From Pirellulales bacterium (GTDB taxonomy: Bacteria; Planctomycetota; Planctomycetia; Pirellulales; JAICIG01), in assembly GCA_025924495.1 (NCBI GenBank), contig JAICIG010000193.1, positions 1 through 14,132 on the forward strand: DNA of 14,132 nucleotides. The letters run 5' to 3'. The translations under genes were made by a program, and so were the position numbers. Under the pieces are notes generated by a model. The model was given only the letters and a program-made list of their open reading frames with translations, searched no databases and had not been told where the DNA came from. Each line of letters begins with the position of its first letter. The first letter of the stretch is position 1. Positions 1-6,432 of this stretch are shown one piece after another.

Positions 1-71
1 ACTTCCGACTTCGAACGGCGCTGCGTCCTACCGTTCGTTTCAGGTCGGAACGGCCTACCGCACGCCGCCGC

Positions 72-545
72 TCAGCGAGCGGCAGGCGCGGCTGGCGCCG
101 GCGGTTCGGCGGCAGCGCTGGCGGCGACGCCGGGTAGGTTCACCTTCAGCCCGTTGGCCAGCGCCTTGCGGATGACGTCGTCGAAGAACGCCTGATTGCT
201 CTTCTTGTCGCTCAGTTCGTATTGCACCATGCCGTCGAGCAGCGTGGCGAACTCCGCCTGCCGTTTGACCGGATCCTTGAGCACGTTCACGGCATGCTTG
301 AAATCGAGCTGCGGCTAGGTGGAGTCGCGGAAGCCGAGGTCGGGCAGAATCGGCGGCAGCGCCTGAACGCCATGCCGGGCCAGCTCGTCGGCCAGGTCGC
401 TCGCCTCGCGCTGCAGCTCCTTCAACTTGCGGTCGTCGCGATAGGCCAGCTTGCCCAGGCACACGCCCGCCACCGCCCAGCCGATGAGTGCGAACAACCC
501 GATCGGCGTGATTTCGAAAAGTTCAAACGCAAAGAGAGAATGCAT
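72..545 (-). pseudogene. Small membrane protein interrupted by an in-frame amber codon
   Basis: One reading frame runs from ATG at 545-543 to TGA at 74-72 (about 156 residues) but is cut by a TAG at 317-315. The first part (76 residues) has a hydrophobic segment at about residues 14-33 (sequence includes IGLFALIGWAVAGVCLGKL), then a charged helical stretch (KLKELQREASDLADELARHG). After the TAG the same frame continues PQLDFKHAVNVLKDPVKRQ and ends in an Ala/Pro-rich tail. Both halves have coherent amino-acid composition, so a once-intact, membrane-anchored protein is likely. An AAAGGA Shine-Dalgarno lies 8 bases before the ATG. An alternative is two separate proteins, the second starting at GTG 290, but no good ribosome site is seen there. 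The gene is the last of the minus-strand envelope-type series. The family is not recognised; a holin- or spanin-like role is only a guess. Confidence 0.6.
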
Positions 546-593
546 GTCGATGGTCCTTTGAAGGTTGATAGAAATTGATGAGCTGAGGGTGGT

Positions 594-726
594 GCAAATT
601 CGGAAGTCGGAATTCGGAATGCGGAGGAAGAGGCGTCAGGAGGCAGGCGTTAGGAGATAGGAGATAGGAGTCGCATGGAATGCGAGTGAAACGAGCGAAC
701 GTCAACATTCCGACTTCCGAATTTGC
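594..726. repeat. 133-bp element with perfect 20-bp inverted ends
   Basis: The arms are 594-613 (GCAAATTCGGAAGTCGGAAT) and its exact reverse complement at 707-726. Between them are purine-rich iterations (GGAGATAGGAGATAGGAG type) and an internal hairpin TCGCAT-GGA-ATGCGA at 671-685. It fills most of the gap between two minus-strand genes (546-761), in which no gene is seen. A degenerate relative lies at 1604-1734. No coding capacity is evident; it looks like a small non-autonomous or structural repeat. Confidence 0.7.
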
Positions 727-761
727 CCCGCCCTCCGCTCCCTATTCCGAACGAGTACAGA

Positions 762-1523
762 TCACGCAAGAGCGCTCACGGCGTCTTTCCGCGCGGTGGC
801 GATGAAGCTGCCGATCAGCGCGATGAGGAACACGCCGCAGGCGACGAGCAGCGTGTCGTCTTTGGCGTCGGGCGGCGTGTTGTCGTTCGGGCCGACGACA
901 TCGGGAATGATGTGCGGCGGACCGATGTCGGGCACAGGGCTCGGCGACGGAGATGGAGCGGGCGTGGGCGTCGGGTTCGGCCGCGGGCAGTGCGGACAGT
1001 GTGCCCGAATGCACTCGATCACCCCTTTCACCAGCGGCCACTCGGCGCCCGGCACGTTAACGCCGCTGGCCTTGTACACGACCTTGCCCGTCTGGTCTTG
1101 CAAGACCACGGCGGGCAATCCGCCGGCGGTCAGGTTGCCGTAGCGCTCGTAGACGCTCGACTTGGGCGTGTAGTGATGAAAGTGCGTCTGTCGCTTGAGG
1201 CGATTCAACTGCGGATCGCTGTCGAACCACTGCAACAGCCGCTGCTCTTGCGGCGTCGGCTGCTCGCTAGTGAAAACGGTCGTATGCCACGCGCCGCCAT
1301 CCTCCGGCAGATCGATGACGCGATCGCCAAAGTCGGCGATCGCCCGCGCCTCGGCCGCCGTGTGATAGGCCTCGACCGCCAGCGCGGTCAGCTTTGCCGT
1401 ATGGCTCGTCGCATAACTCTTCGCCGATCGCGAAGTCTCGAAGCTGGCCGCCAGCAGCGCCACAACTATGGCAAAGCCGATCGGCGGCAGCCAGCGGCGG
1501 AAATCGAAAGATGCATGTTTCAT
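762..1523 (-). CDS. Membrane protein with thioredoxin-fold domain and proline-rich stalk
   Basis: This 253-residue protein has an N-terminal membrane segment (about 12-28, IGFAIVVALLAASF), a soluble region with a thioredoxin-like pattern (about 65-170), a Pro-rich linker (about 180-220) and a C-terminal membrane segment (about 223-243, LLVACGVFLIALIGSFIA). The thioredoxin-like reading rests on the beta strand HTTVFTSE and on the GGLPAVVLQDQTGKVVYKASG-type strand pair with a probable cis-proline at 137. The usual CxxC after the first strand is absent (SEQPTPQEQ occupies that place). A CPHC motif (176-179) instead sits just before the stalk, after the domain. The start has GAGGTG 4 bases before ATG. 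It lies downstream of the C39-like lipoprotein on the same strand, separated by repeats. Role inferred: a periplasmic scaffold or redox-linked protein. The family assignment is moderate. Confidence 0.7.
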   Translation of the reverse strand: MKHASFDFRRWLPPIGFAIVVALLAASFETSRSAKSYATSHTAKLTALAVEAYHTAAEARAIADFGDRVIDLPEDGGAWHTTVFTSEQPTPQEQRLLQWFDSDPQLNRLKRQTHFHHYTPKSSVYERYGNLTAGGLPAVVLQDQTGKVVYKASGVNVPGAEWPLVKGVIECIRAHCPHCPRPNPTPTPAPSPSPSPVPDIGPPHIIPDVVGPNDNTPPDAKDDTLLVACGVFLIALIGSFIATARKDAVSALA

Positions 1524-1570
1524 GGAACACCTCGGGGTTGGAGGAGGAAAGGAGTCAGGAGTCAGGAGAC

Positions 1571-1598
1571 AGGCGAGCCGGAGGCGCTAGCCTCCGTG
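1571..1598 (+). repeat. AGGCGAGCC hairpin repeat, copy 1
   Basis: AGGCGAGCC is followed by the hairpin GGAGGC-GCTA-GCCTCC. The same unit recurs at 10696-10721 (+), 11587-11614 (inverted) and 12249-12274 (inverted). Here it lies in the 232-bp gap 1524-1755 between two minus-strand genes and has no terminator-like T run on the transcribed strand. Confidence 0.75.
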
Positions 1599-1603
1599 TT
1601 GTC

Positions 1604-1734
1604 GGAAGTCGGAAGTCCGAGGTCGGAGGTCGGAAAGAAGAACACGAATCGCACCGGCAAGCAAATAATAAGACTGTCCGCTCCGCGCTCAGCGTTCCGC
1701 GCTTGCCGAATCCGACCTCCGAATTCCGACTTCC
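1604..1734. repeat. Imperfect inverted-repeat element related to 594-726
   Basis: The arm 1604-1627 (GGAAGTCGG-type iterations) matches the reverse complement of 1711-1734 at 22 of 24 positions. Arms are built from the same GGAAGTCGGAAT words as the element at 594-726, and the spacing (131 bp overall) is almost the same. No gene is seen inside. Confidence 0.6.
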
Positions 1735-1755
1735 GACCTTGTCCGCCTCACCGCC

Positions 1756-2490
1756 TCACCGCGTCGCGGTCGGTGGGGCGGGGGAATAGACCGGGGTGCA
1801 GGCCCAGCCGCCGTAGCTTTGCCAGCGGCGGAGGAACTCGTCGCGCGGGACGGTCAGATAGCGGTCGATGCGGTTGTTGTCGAGCAGCATCGCCTGCTGC
1901 TGGTCGAGATGCACCAGGCAGATGAAGTGATTGGGAAAGTAGGTGATGCCGCAGCCGCGCCGCGTGCGGCAGGCCCACTCGAGAAACGCGACGTCGCCGC
2001 CGGTGGTGTAGGCGAACCGCACGCCCGCTCGCTCCAACTTGCTCGACAGCCCGCTGGCATGCTCGCCGCCGGCATAGGTTCGCCGCCACCAGGCCGCCAG
2101 GTCGTCGAGCCCTTGCCAGCGCAGGCACATCACGGTCGAGGCATGCACGCACGAGCCGCCGCCCCAGTTCTGCTGCCTCGCACTAGAGGGCAGGTTCATC
2201 GTCGGCACTTCGCTGAAACCGACCGTGCGGTACGGGATCGGTTCCGCATGATCCACGCGACGGCGATTGGGCGAGCAGGCGCCGTTTGGACAGTTTTTGC
2301 ATGCACATGTTGCGCGCCGGCATGAATTGCTATTGTACGCCTTGCCGTTGCAAGCGCGTTGTGGGCACGGGCCGGTTGGACATTGCCCGCCGGCACAACG
2401 CGGCTTGTTCGACTTCACCTGGCAGCCGCATAGCGAGGCGATCGACAATACGGCGATCAACAACGCAGTGAGTAGTGAGAGAGAGCGCAT
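1756..2490 (-). CDS. Cysteine-rich lipoprotein with C39-like papain-fold peptidase domain
   Basis: The ATG at 2490 is chosen because it begins a clear lipoprotein signal: MRSLSLLTALLIAVLSIASL then CGC, with lipobox SLCGC. Longer upstream frames would bury it. The mature part starts with a cysteine-rich, probably disulfide- or metal-bound segment (residues 23-72, ten Cys including CAGGQCPTGPC and CACKNCPNGAC). A papain-like domain follows: catalytic Cys114 in GGGSCVHAS, His188 in NHFICLVHL, and the LLDNN strand (202-206) giving Asp204/Asn205, an order and spacing typical of C39-like peptidases. The length (244) suits a single such domain. It is probably tethered to a membrane and acts on peptides or as an amide hydrolase outside the cytoplasm; the substrate is unknown. 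It sits between the C92-type hydrolase and the thioredoxin-fold protein on the same strand, suggesting an envelope function. Confidence 0.75.
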   Translation of the reverse strand: MRSLSLLTALLIAVLSIASLCGCQVKSNKPRCAGGQCPTGPCPQRACNGKAYNSNSCRRATCACKNCPNGACSPNRRRVDHAEPIPYRTVGFSEVPTMNLPSSARQQNWGGGSCVHASTVMCLRWQGLDDLAAWWRRTYAGGEHASGLSSKLERAGVRFAYTTGGDVAFLEWACRTRRGCGITYFPNHFICLVHLDQQQAMLLDNNRIDRYLTVPRDEFLRRWQSYGGWACTPVYSPAPPTATR

Positions 2491-2688
2491 CGCATGAATT
2501 CCCAGATGGTTAACAAGGCATCGGCTTCGACCGAAGCCACAAAGACAATTGCATCTGCAACTCGCAGCCGCTTGAGCCACCGGCCGAGCACGGCTCGCTC
2601 GACCGAGCGGCGTGCCGTCGTTCGCAGGCCGTTGCAGGCGGACGGCGAGGAGAGTTGCTTGCAGTTCATCTCGACTCTTCTTCGCCTA

Positions 2689-2815
2689 AGTAGCAGGCAT
2701 ACTCCGTATGCCGTGCCATGTGTGAGTACGTAGCGAAACTGCGGTCGACGCGCTAACCAAGCGTGAAGCGTCGTTGCACTTCAGCGGACGGCACACGGAG
2801 TGTGCCTGCTACTTT
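2689..2815. repeat. 127-bp hairpin-ended element, unit A
   Basis: The left end is AGTAGCA plus hairpin GGCATACTCCGTATGCC; the right end is GGCACACGGAGTGTGCC plus TGCTACTTT, i.e. inverted ends. The left end is CATAC type and the right end CACAC type. The inner side of the right end reads CTTCAGCGGAC. Together with unit B it occupies the 506-bp gap 2491-2996, where no gene is seen. Confidence 0.85.
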
Positions 2816-2833
2816 CTTGCGCGTCTGTCCCAC

Positions 2834-2960
2834 AGTAGCAGGCATACTCCGTATGCCGTGCCACGTTGGAGAGCGAAGTTGTCGCACGGTTTCCGCGGAT
2901 ATTGAGTACGAAGCATGAGCTCGCTTCAGCGGACGGCACACGGAGTGTGCCTGCTACTTT
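2834..2960. repeat. 127-bp hairpin-ended element, unit B
   Basis: Same length and architecture as the neighbour at 2689-2815: left end CATAC type followed by GTGCCA, right end CACAC type preceded by CTTCAGCGGAC. The two units are in direct orientation, 18 bp apart. The inner sequences are only partly alike, so this is not a recent duplication. Confidence 0.85.
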
Positions 2961-2996
2961 GGCTTGCTACTTTGTGTCTGCCACTTTGTGCCGCGC

Positions 2997-3629
2997 TCAC
3001 TTCACTCTCACGCTGGCGCTGCCAGAGACGCCGATCGGTTGATACGATCCCCAGGTCTGCAAGTTGCGAGCGACGCGCGCCGGGTTGTAAGCGCGAGGAT
3101 TGAGATCCTTGTCGACCTTGCCGATGTCTTTGAGCGCAGCCATCACGTAGTAGCTGCAAAACAGCCGTTGCATCGTCGGGTAGAGCCAGCTCGACAATCG
3201 CAGCCGCCAGGTGGCCGAGATCATGGCGCCGGCATAGTCGTACGGCTTGCCGATCTCGCTGAGCAGAAAATCGCTGAGCCGTTGCGATTCAGGTTCCGTA
3301 AGCGTTTCGCGCATCGCCAGCCGCAGCCGCCAGACTTTGCCTTGATAGTTGCCGACGCGATCGGCCGGCAGGTGGGCTTGCGTGCCGTGCGTTTTCTTGT
3401 GGGCGATCTCGCAGGCCAAATTGCAGAGCGTCGTGCTTTCGAAGATCAGCACTCGGCCGCTCGGATCGCGAGCGCAAATGCCGATATGGCTGAACCAGCG
3501 CCCTAAGAGCAGCTCCAGCGGATGGCACGTGACCAGCGCAATCCAGCGGCTCTCCAGCCCTTGGCCCGCGAACAACACCAGGTCGCCCGGCACAAACGCC
3601 TCATTCAGCCGCCCGCCATTCAATGCCAC
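2997..3629 (-). CDS. Permuted papain-like hydrolase, YiiX/C92 type (NlpC/P60 superfamily)
   Basis: This 210-residue protein carries the order typical of the circularly permuted NlpC/P60-like YiiX/YebB group. PGDLVLF (14-20) is followed by His48 in FSHIGICARD, an acidic residue Glu64 in LIFEST, and late in the chain the nucleophile Cys158 in LFCSYYVMAAL. GKPYDYAGA (127-135) also fits. The family hydrolyses amide bonds in cell-wall peptides or lipids; the substrate here is unknown. No signal peptide is visible. Start choice: GTG at 3629 lies only 2 bases from GGGAG, whereas TTG at 3623 lies 8 bases from it and may be the true start, shortening the protein by two residues. It is flanked on both sides by hairpin-ended repeats, so it may be an independent transcription unit. 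Confidence 0.8.
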   Translation of the reverse strand: MALNGGRLNEAFVPGDLVLFAGQGLESRWIALVTCHPLELLLGRWFSHIGICARDPSGRVLIFESTTLCNLACEIAHKKTHGTQAHLPADRVGNYQGKVWRLRLAMRETLTEPESQRLSDFLLSEIGKPYDYAGAMISATWRLRLSSWLYPTMQRLFCSYYVMAALKDIGKVDKDLNPRAYNPARVARNLQTWGSYQPIGVSGSASVRVK

Positions 3630-3707
3630 TTCTCCCTCGCTACGTTTCGCACAAAACGCAGCCTACGCGCCAACTGGCTTGGCGCGGGAGGGAAAAGGAG
3701 CAGGCCG

Positions 3708-3995
3708 AAAGTAGCAGGCACACTCCGTGTGCCGCCCGCTGGAGCGCCGACATGCTTCGCGCCGGAAAGACGCGGGGACCGCTGTCGCGCTTCATGCTCG
3801 CGCGTGGCACGGACAAAGTAGCAGGCACACTCCGTGTGCCGCCCGCTGAAGTGCCGACATGCTTCGCGCCGGAAAGACGCGGGGACCGCTGTCGCGCTTC
3901 ATGCTCGCACGTGGCACGGCATACGGAGTATGCCTGCTACTTTACGCACACTCCGTGTGCCGCCCATTGAAGTGCAGGCGCGCTTCGCGCCCAAC
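3708..3995. repeat. Tandem hairpin-ended element (unit C) with partial copies
   Basis: A truncated copy (3708-3814) is followed in direct orientation, period 107 bp, by a complete 129-bp unit (3815-3943); the two share about 105 bp with only a few differences. Forward ends (3708, 3815) are CACAC type and the reverse end (3917-3943) is CATAC type. A further fragment, GCACACTCCGTGTGCCGCCC, begins at 3946. At the junction the first copy stops at GGCACGGAC, just before its own terminal hairpin. These fill the gap 3630-4049, where no gene is seen. Confidence 0.85.
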
Positions 3996-4008
3996 GCCTG
4001 CTCCTGTC

Positions 4009-4075
4009 TACTGTCTCCCACCTACCGCCTGCCACCTACCACCTGCCACCTACCTTCTTCTCCTCTCCTCCCAAT
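4009..4075. repeat. Pyrimidine-rich short tandem repeats
   Basis: CTGCCACCTACCAC at 4029-4042 is repeated at 4043-4056 (CTGCCACCTACCTT), within a longer C/T/A tract. The stop codon of the minus-strand HTH gene (TAG at 4052-4050) lies inside this tract, and its Glu-Glu-Arg-Arg-Arg-Arg tail is encoded by the purine-rich complement. This suggests the repeat has grown into or redefined the gene's 3' end. Confidence 0.55.
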
Positions 4076-4703
4076 CGAGCGACTTCAACCAGACCTGCCA
4101 GCGGTCGCGGCCGAGACGCGTCTCGACCTGGCAGGGCGTGGCGCCGAGCTGGAACAGGCTGCGGACCTTGTCTTTGAACAGGCGCAGGTGATTCCAGACA
4201 GTCCAGCGGCAGATGTGCATGCGGCGGGCGATCTCGCGCTGCGAGGCGCCGCCGGCGATGAGCTGGAAGATGCGGTCGAGCTGCTGAGCGCTCAAATGGT
4301 TCAACCGGCGAGCCGTTCGCCCTGCGGCGATGGGCGCGGGCAATGGCGGCGTCGGTTCGTCCGCGGCTTTACGTCGCAGGTTGAGGCCGATGTCGGCTAG
4401 CGCCTGTCCGATCGCTTGCACCGAGCCCTCGCCAAAATCCTTGATCAGCCGCAAACGCTCGGCCGTGTAGCCGCACAACTCGCCGGCGAACATCACGCCG
4501 TATCGTTCCAGCCCCGCGGCGATGCGAGCGGGGAGCCCGAGTTCATAGATCGTGCGAAACTCGGGCTCGCTCTGGTCGTCGCCCGGAATGACGTGCTCAT
4601 GCTGCGGCGCGGCGAGAATCGACTCGGCGTCGTGGTGTTCGTGCCGACTGCGATGTATCTCGGCGCGGCGCTTCAGAATTTCAGCAGGGGTCGGATCGTC
4701 CAT
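4050..4703 (-). CDS. Alpha-CTD-like / helix-turn-helix fusion, putative transcription regulator
   Basis: This protein has 217 residues from ATG 4703. Residues about 50-110 match the C-terminal domain of RNA polymerase alpha: YELGLPARIAAGLERYG, then GELCGYTAERLRLIKDFGEG and QALADIGLNL, the two helix-hairpin-helix-like parts. Arg60 sits where E. coli Arg265 contacts UP-element DNA, whereas the GKKS loop is GEGS here. Residues about 137-180 form a helix-turn-helix (SAQQLDRIFQLIAGGASQRE, IARRMHICRWTVWNHLRLF) of the resolvase/sigma-like style. The N-terminus is charged (EILKRRAEIHRSRHEHH). The start overlaps the end of the TOPRIM-like gene by 31 bp, so the two are translated from one message. Inferred role: a DNA-binding factor that can contact promoters like alpha-CTD, possibly regulating this island. 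The domain calls are strong; the function is inference. Confidence 0.8.
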   Translation of the reverse strand: MDDPTPAEILKRRAEIHRSRHEHHDAESILAAPQHEHVIPGDDQSEPEFRTIYELGLPARIAAGLERYGVMFAGELCGYTAERLRLIKDFGEGSVQAIGQALADIGLNLRRKAADEPTPPLPAPIAAGRTARRLNHLSAQQLDRIFQLIAGGASQREIARRMHICRWTVWNHLRLFKDKVRSLFQLGATPCQVETRLGRDRWQVWLKSLDWEERRRR

Positions 4704-5113
4704 ACGCGTTCGAACTCCTTGTCGTTCCAATCGAGACCTACGGCCAACGGCGGCGTCGCTTTGGCCAGCCGGACGAGTTGCTCGAGATCGCCGCCGTGAT
4801 CGAACCACCAGCGCACGCCCCCTTCGCCCTCGAACGGCAACACGAGCCACTTGAGCGTGGCGACATGCCCATACAGCCGGCGACACAAATCGCGGGCGAA
4901 CATCCAGCCGAATTCGTTATGCTCGGGCACGAGCGCAACATGGCGGCCGGCCAGGCGCGGCGTCCAAGCGTCTCGCCAACCGCTGCCCCAGGTGGTGGCG
5001 GGGCGGCCCGCTTGCCACAGGCAATCGGCCGACGGACGGCAGCCGACCAGGCAGACGGCGCCGCGATCGCGCGGCCAGGCGTCGAGCTCGTCGGCGCGAT
5101 AGAGGGGATCCAT
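4673..5113 (-). CDS. Small TOPRIM-like protein with degenerate active site
   Basis: This protein has 146 residues; ATG 5113-5111 overlaps the methyltransferase stop as TGATG, indicating translational coupling. The pattern follows the TOPRIM segment of phage-type primases: strand GAVCLVGCRPSADCLWQAG (18-36), then GRPATTWGSGW, then GRHVALVPEHNEFGWMFARD (56-75) and LYGHVATLKWLVLP (80-93). In active members the first strand carries hEGxxD and the second LPDNDxxG. Here the glutamate position is Val/Cys and the DxD is replaced by EHN, so metal-dependent catalysis is unlikely. It lacks the zinc-binding and polymerase domains of a primase. Role inferred: a nucleic-acid-binding or regulatory relic of a phage primase. 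The fold assignment rests on pattern recognition. Confidence 0.6.
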   Translation of the reverse strand: MDPLYRADELDAWPRDRGAVCLVGCRPSADCLWQAGRPATTWGSGWRDAWTPRLAGRHVALVPEHNEFGWMFARDLCRRLYGHVATLKWLVLPFEGEGGVRWWFDHGGDLEQLVRLAKATPPLAVGLDWNDKEFERVWTIRPLLKF

Positions 5114-5928
5114 CAGCTTCTGCCCGCAGACTTTTTGCGGGGCGTTCGCTTGGTGCATGCGAGTGGCTTCCGCTCGGCACACTCGGCTTCGATGTAGCGC
5201 ACGGCCGCTTCGAAGGCGCGACGGTCGGCGTCGCAGCCAATGAACCGGCGATCGCCCCCGGCTCGCAGGCAGGCCACCGCCGCCGTCGCCCGGCCCATGA
5301 ACGGATCGAACACAGTTCCTTCCGGGGGACAGGTCGCCTTCACCAACCGCAGCGGAATCTCGGGCGGCCAAGGGCAAACGTGCTCTTCGTAGCCGCGCTC
5401 GGGAGCGATATCGGCCCACACATCCAGCAGCGGCGCCATTTCGGGCGACCAGAAGCTGCGGGCGCCGAAAGCGTAAATCTCTTCGGTGCTCGGTTTGAAC
5501 TTGCGGCAGTTCTGCGCCATCGACCCGCGCCGCCACCAGATCACGCGGTTCCACACCGGGTAGTTCAAGAACCGCACGGGAAACACCGCTTCGTCATCGC
5601 GATAACGGAGCTTGTGGTTGATCCACGTCGGTCCGCGCGTGACGCGAATCAATTGCGCCACGCCCCAGGCCAGCCAGGCCTGATAGATCGGCTCGGGCAG
5701 CTTGTCGGCATAACCGCACGCCCGCAGCTTTTCCAGAAAGCGATCGCTGCCGTGACGCCTTCGCGCCCGAAAGCCGTACGCGTTCGTTTCGCCTTGCAGC
5801 GTGTTATACGGCGGCGAAGTGACGACGATATCGATCGACCGGGGTTCCATCGTCGTCAGCAGTTCTTCGCAGCGGGCATGATACAGCGAGATTAAACCAT
5901 CCGCCGAACGCCAATCGGGCCTTCGCAT
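5113..5928 (-). CDS. DNA amino-methyltransferase, beta class (N4-cytosine or N6-adenine)
   Basis: This 271-residue protein has the beta-class order: catalytic motif IV TSPPYN (37-42) near the N-terminus and the SAM-binding motif I DPFMGRATA (208-216) near the C-terminus, followed by FIGCDAD (229-235). TSPPY is more common in N4-cytosine enzymes, but some N6-adenine enzymes share it. Motif I departs from the usual DPFxGSGTT: Arg-Ala replaces Ser-Gly, which could weaken SAM binding. The target-recognition region is the middle (about 60-190). The tail is basic (TKRTPRKKSAGRS). The start has a near-perfect AAGGAGG. No restriction endonuclease is adjacent, so it is an orphan, phage-style methyltransferase. 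It heads an operon with the TOPRIM-like and alpha-CTD/HTH genes and has its own promoter at 5957-5985. Confidence 0.88.
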   Translation of the reverse strand: MRRPDWRSADGLISLYHARCEELLTTMEPRSIDIVVTSPPYNTLQGETNAYGFRARRRHGSDRFLEKLRACGYADKLPEPIYQAWLAWGVAQLIRVTRGPTWINHKLRYRDDEAVFPVRFLNYPVWNRVIWWRRGSMAQNCRKFKPSTEEIYAFGARSFWSPEMAPLLDVWADIAPERGYEEHVCPWPPEIPLRLVKATCPPEGTVFDPFMGRATAAVACLRAGGDRRFIGCDADRRAFEAAVRYIEAECAERKPLACTKRTPRKKSAGRS

Positions 5929-5956
5929 CGCGCCTCCTTTTTTGTGCCGCGTCGTT

Positions 5957-5985
5957 ATTAAGATACTATATCTTATTTGACGTCA
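5957..5985 (-). promoter_or_regulatory. Promoter and operator of the methyltransferase operon
   Basis: On the minus strand CTGACG is followed after 18 bases by CTTAAT. Just upstream of the -10, overlapping its first base, is AATAAGATATAGTATC (5977-5962), part of a perfect inverted repeat TAAGATA-CTA-TATCTTA at 5959-5975. A TGACGTCA palindrome lies at 5978-5985. The predicted start site is near 5950, giving a ~22-base leader that holds the Shine-Dalgarno. The same 16-mer recurs at 10748-10763. Confidence 0.6.
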
Positions 5986-6020
5986 GCCGTCAATGGGGCG
6001 AGGCAGCATCGGCCAGACAA

Positions 6021-6112
6021 GTAGGGTGGGCCATGCCCATCATGAGCTGCGCACGGCTATCGATTGATCTGACGCTGAATAGCTGTAGCCGTAGGGTGGG
6101 CATTGCCCACCA
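6021..6112. repeat. Two copies of GTAGGGTGGGC hairpin repeat
   Basis: GTAGGGTGGGCCATGCCCATCA (split: GTAGGGTGGG then CCATGCCCATCA) at 6021-6042 and GTAGGGTGGG-CATTGCCCACCA at 6091-6112 are 70 bp apart. Both can fold as TGGGC-N2-GCCCA hairpins. A third copy is at 14073-14094. Similar GCGCACG words follow both copies. With the next repeat they fill most of the 579-bp divergent gap 5929-6507. Confidence 0.75.
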
Positions 6113-6170
6113 GAAGTGCGCACGATTATCAAATGAATGTAATGTGCGATATACGCGTTGTAAGCGAGCG

Positions 6171-6317
6171 GCGCACGGAGTGTGCCATAAAGTAGCAGGC
6201 ATACTCCGTATGCCGTACCACGCTGGAGAATGAAGCTCAATATGGTTTGTCGCCGGCTTTGAGCGCTAAGCGTAATTGAGCTTCAGCGGGCGGCACACGG
6301 AGTGTGCCTGGTACTTT
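6171..6317. repeat. 127-bp hairpin-ended element, unit D, with remnant end
   Basis: The complete unit spans 6191-6317: left end AGTAGCA plus CATAC-type hairpin, right end CACAC-type hairpin plus TGGTACTTT (one change from the usual arm). Immediately before it, 6171-6187 (GGCGCACGGAGTGTGCC) is a leftover reverse hairpin with a G-T wobble, lacking its outer arm, as if an adjoining copy had been partly deleted. Confidence 0.8.
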
Positions 6318-6393
6318 GGACGTTCCCCACAGAAGTCATGCGTTTCTCCTTGATTCGCGCTCCCATGGCATCGCCGTCAAGCTCGCAAAACCT

Positions 6394-6421
6394 TTGACAC
6401 ACCCGCAGAACCGAACATAAT
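6394..6421 (+). promoter_or_regulatory. Sigma-70-type promoter of the serpin gene
   Basis: A perfect -35 TTGACA (6394-6399), 16-base spacer, and -10 CATAAT (6416-6421, five of six consensus bases). The predicted start near 6428 gives an ~80-base leader before the ATG at 6508. Confidence 0.65.
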
Positions 6422-6432
6422 AGGTCGTTGCT

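Noticed and set aside
723..1925. Plus-strand 400-residue open frame
   Set aside because: It is antisense to the thioredoxin-fold gene and runs through intergenic repeats. Composition is Arg-rich, as expected for a shadow frame in GC-rich DNA.
5978..5985. TGACGTCA palindrome as a CRE/AP-1-like site
   Set aside because: That is a eukaryotic factor site; here it is most simply part of the promoter region.
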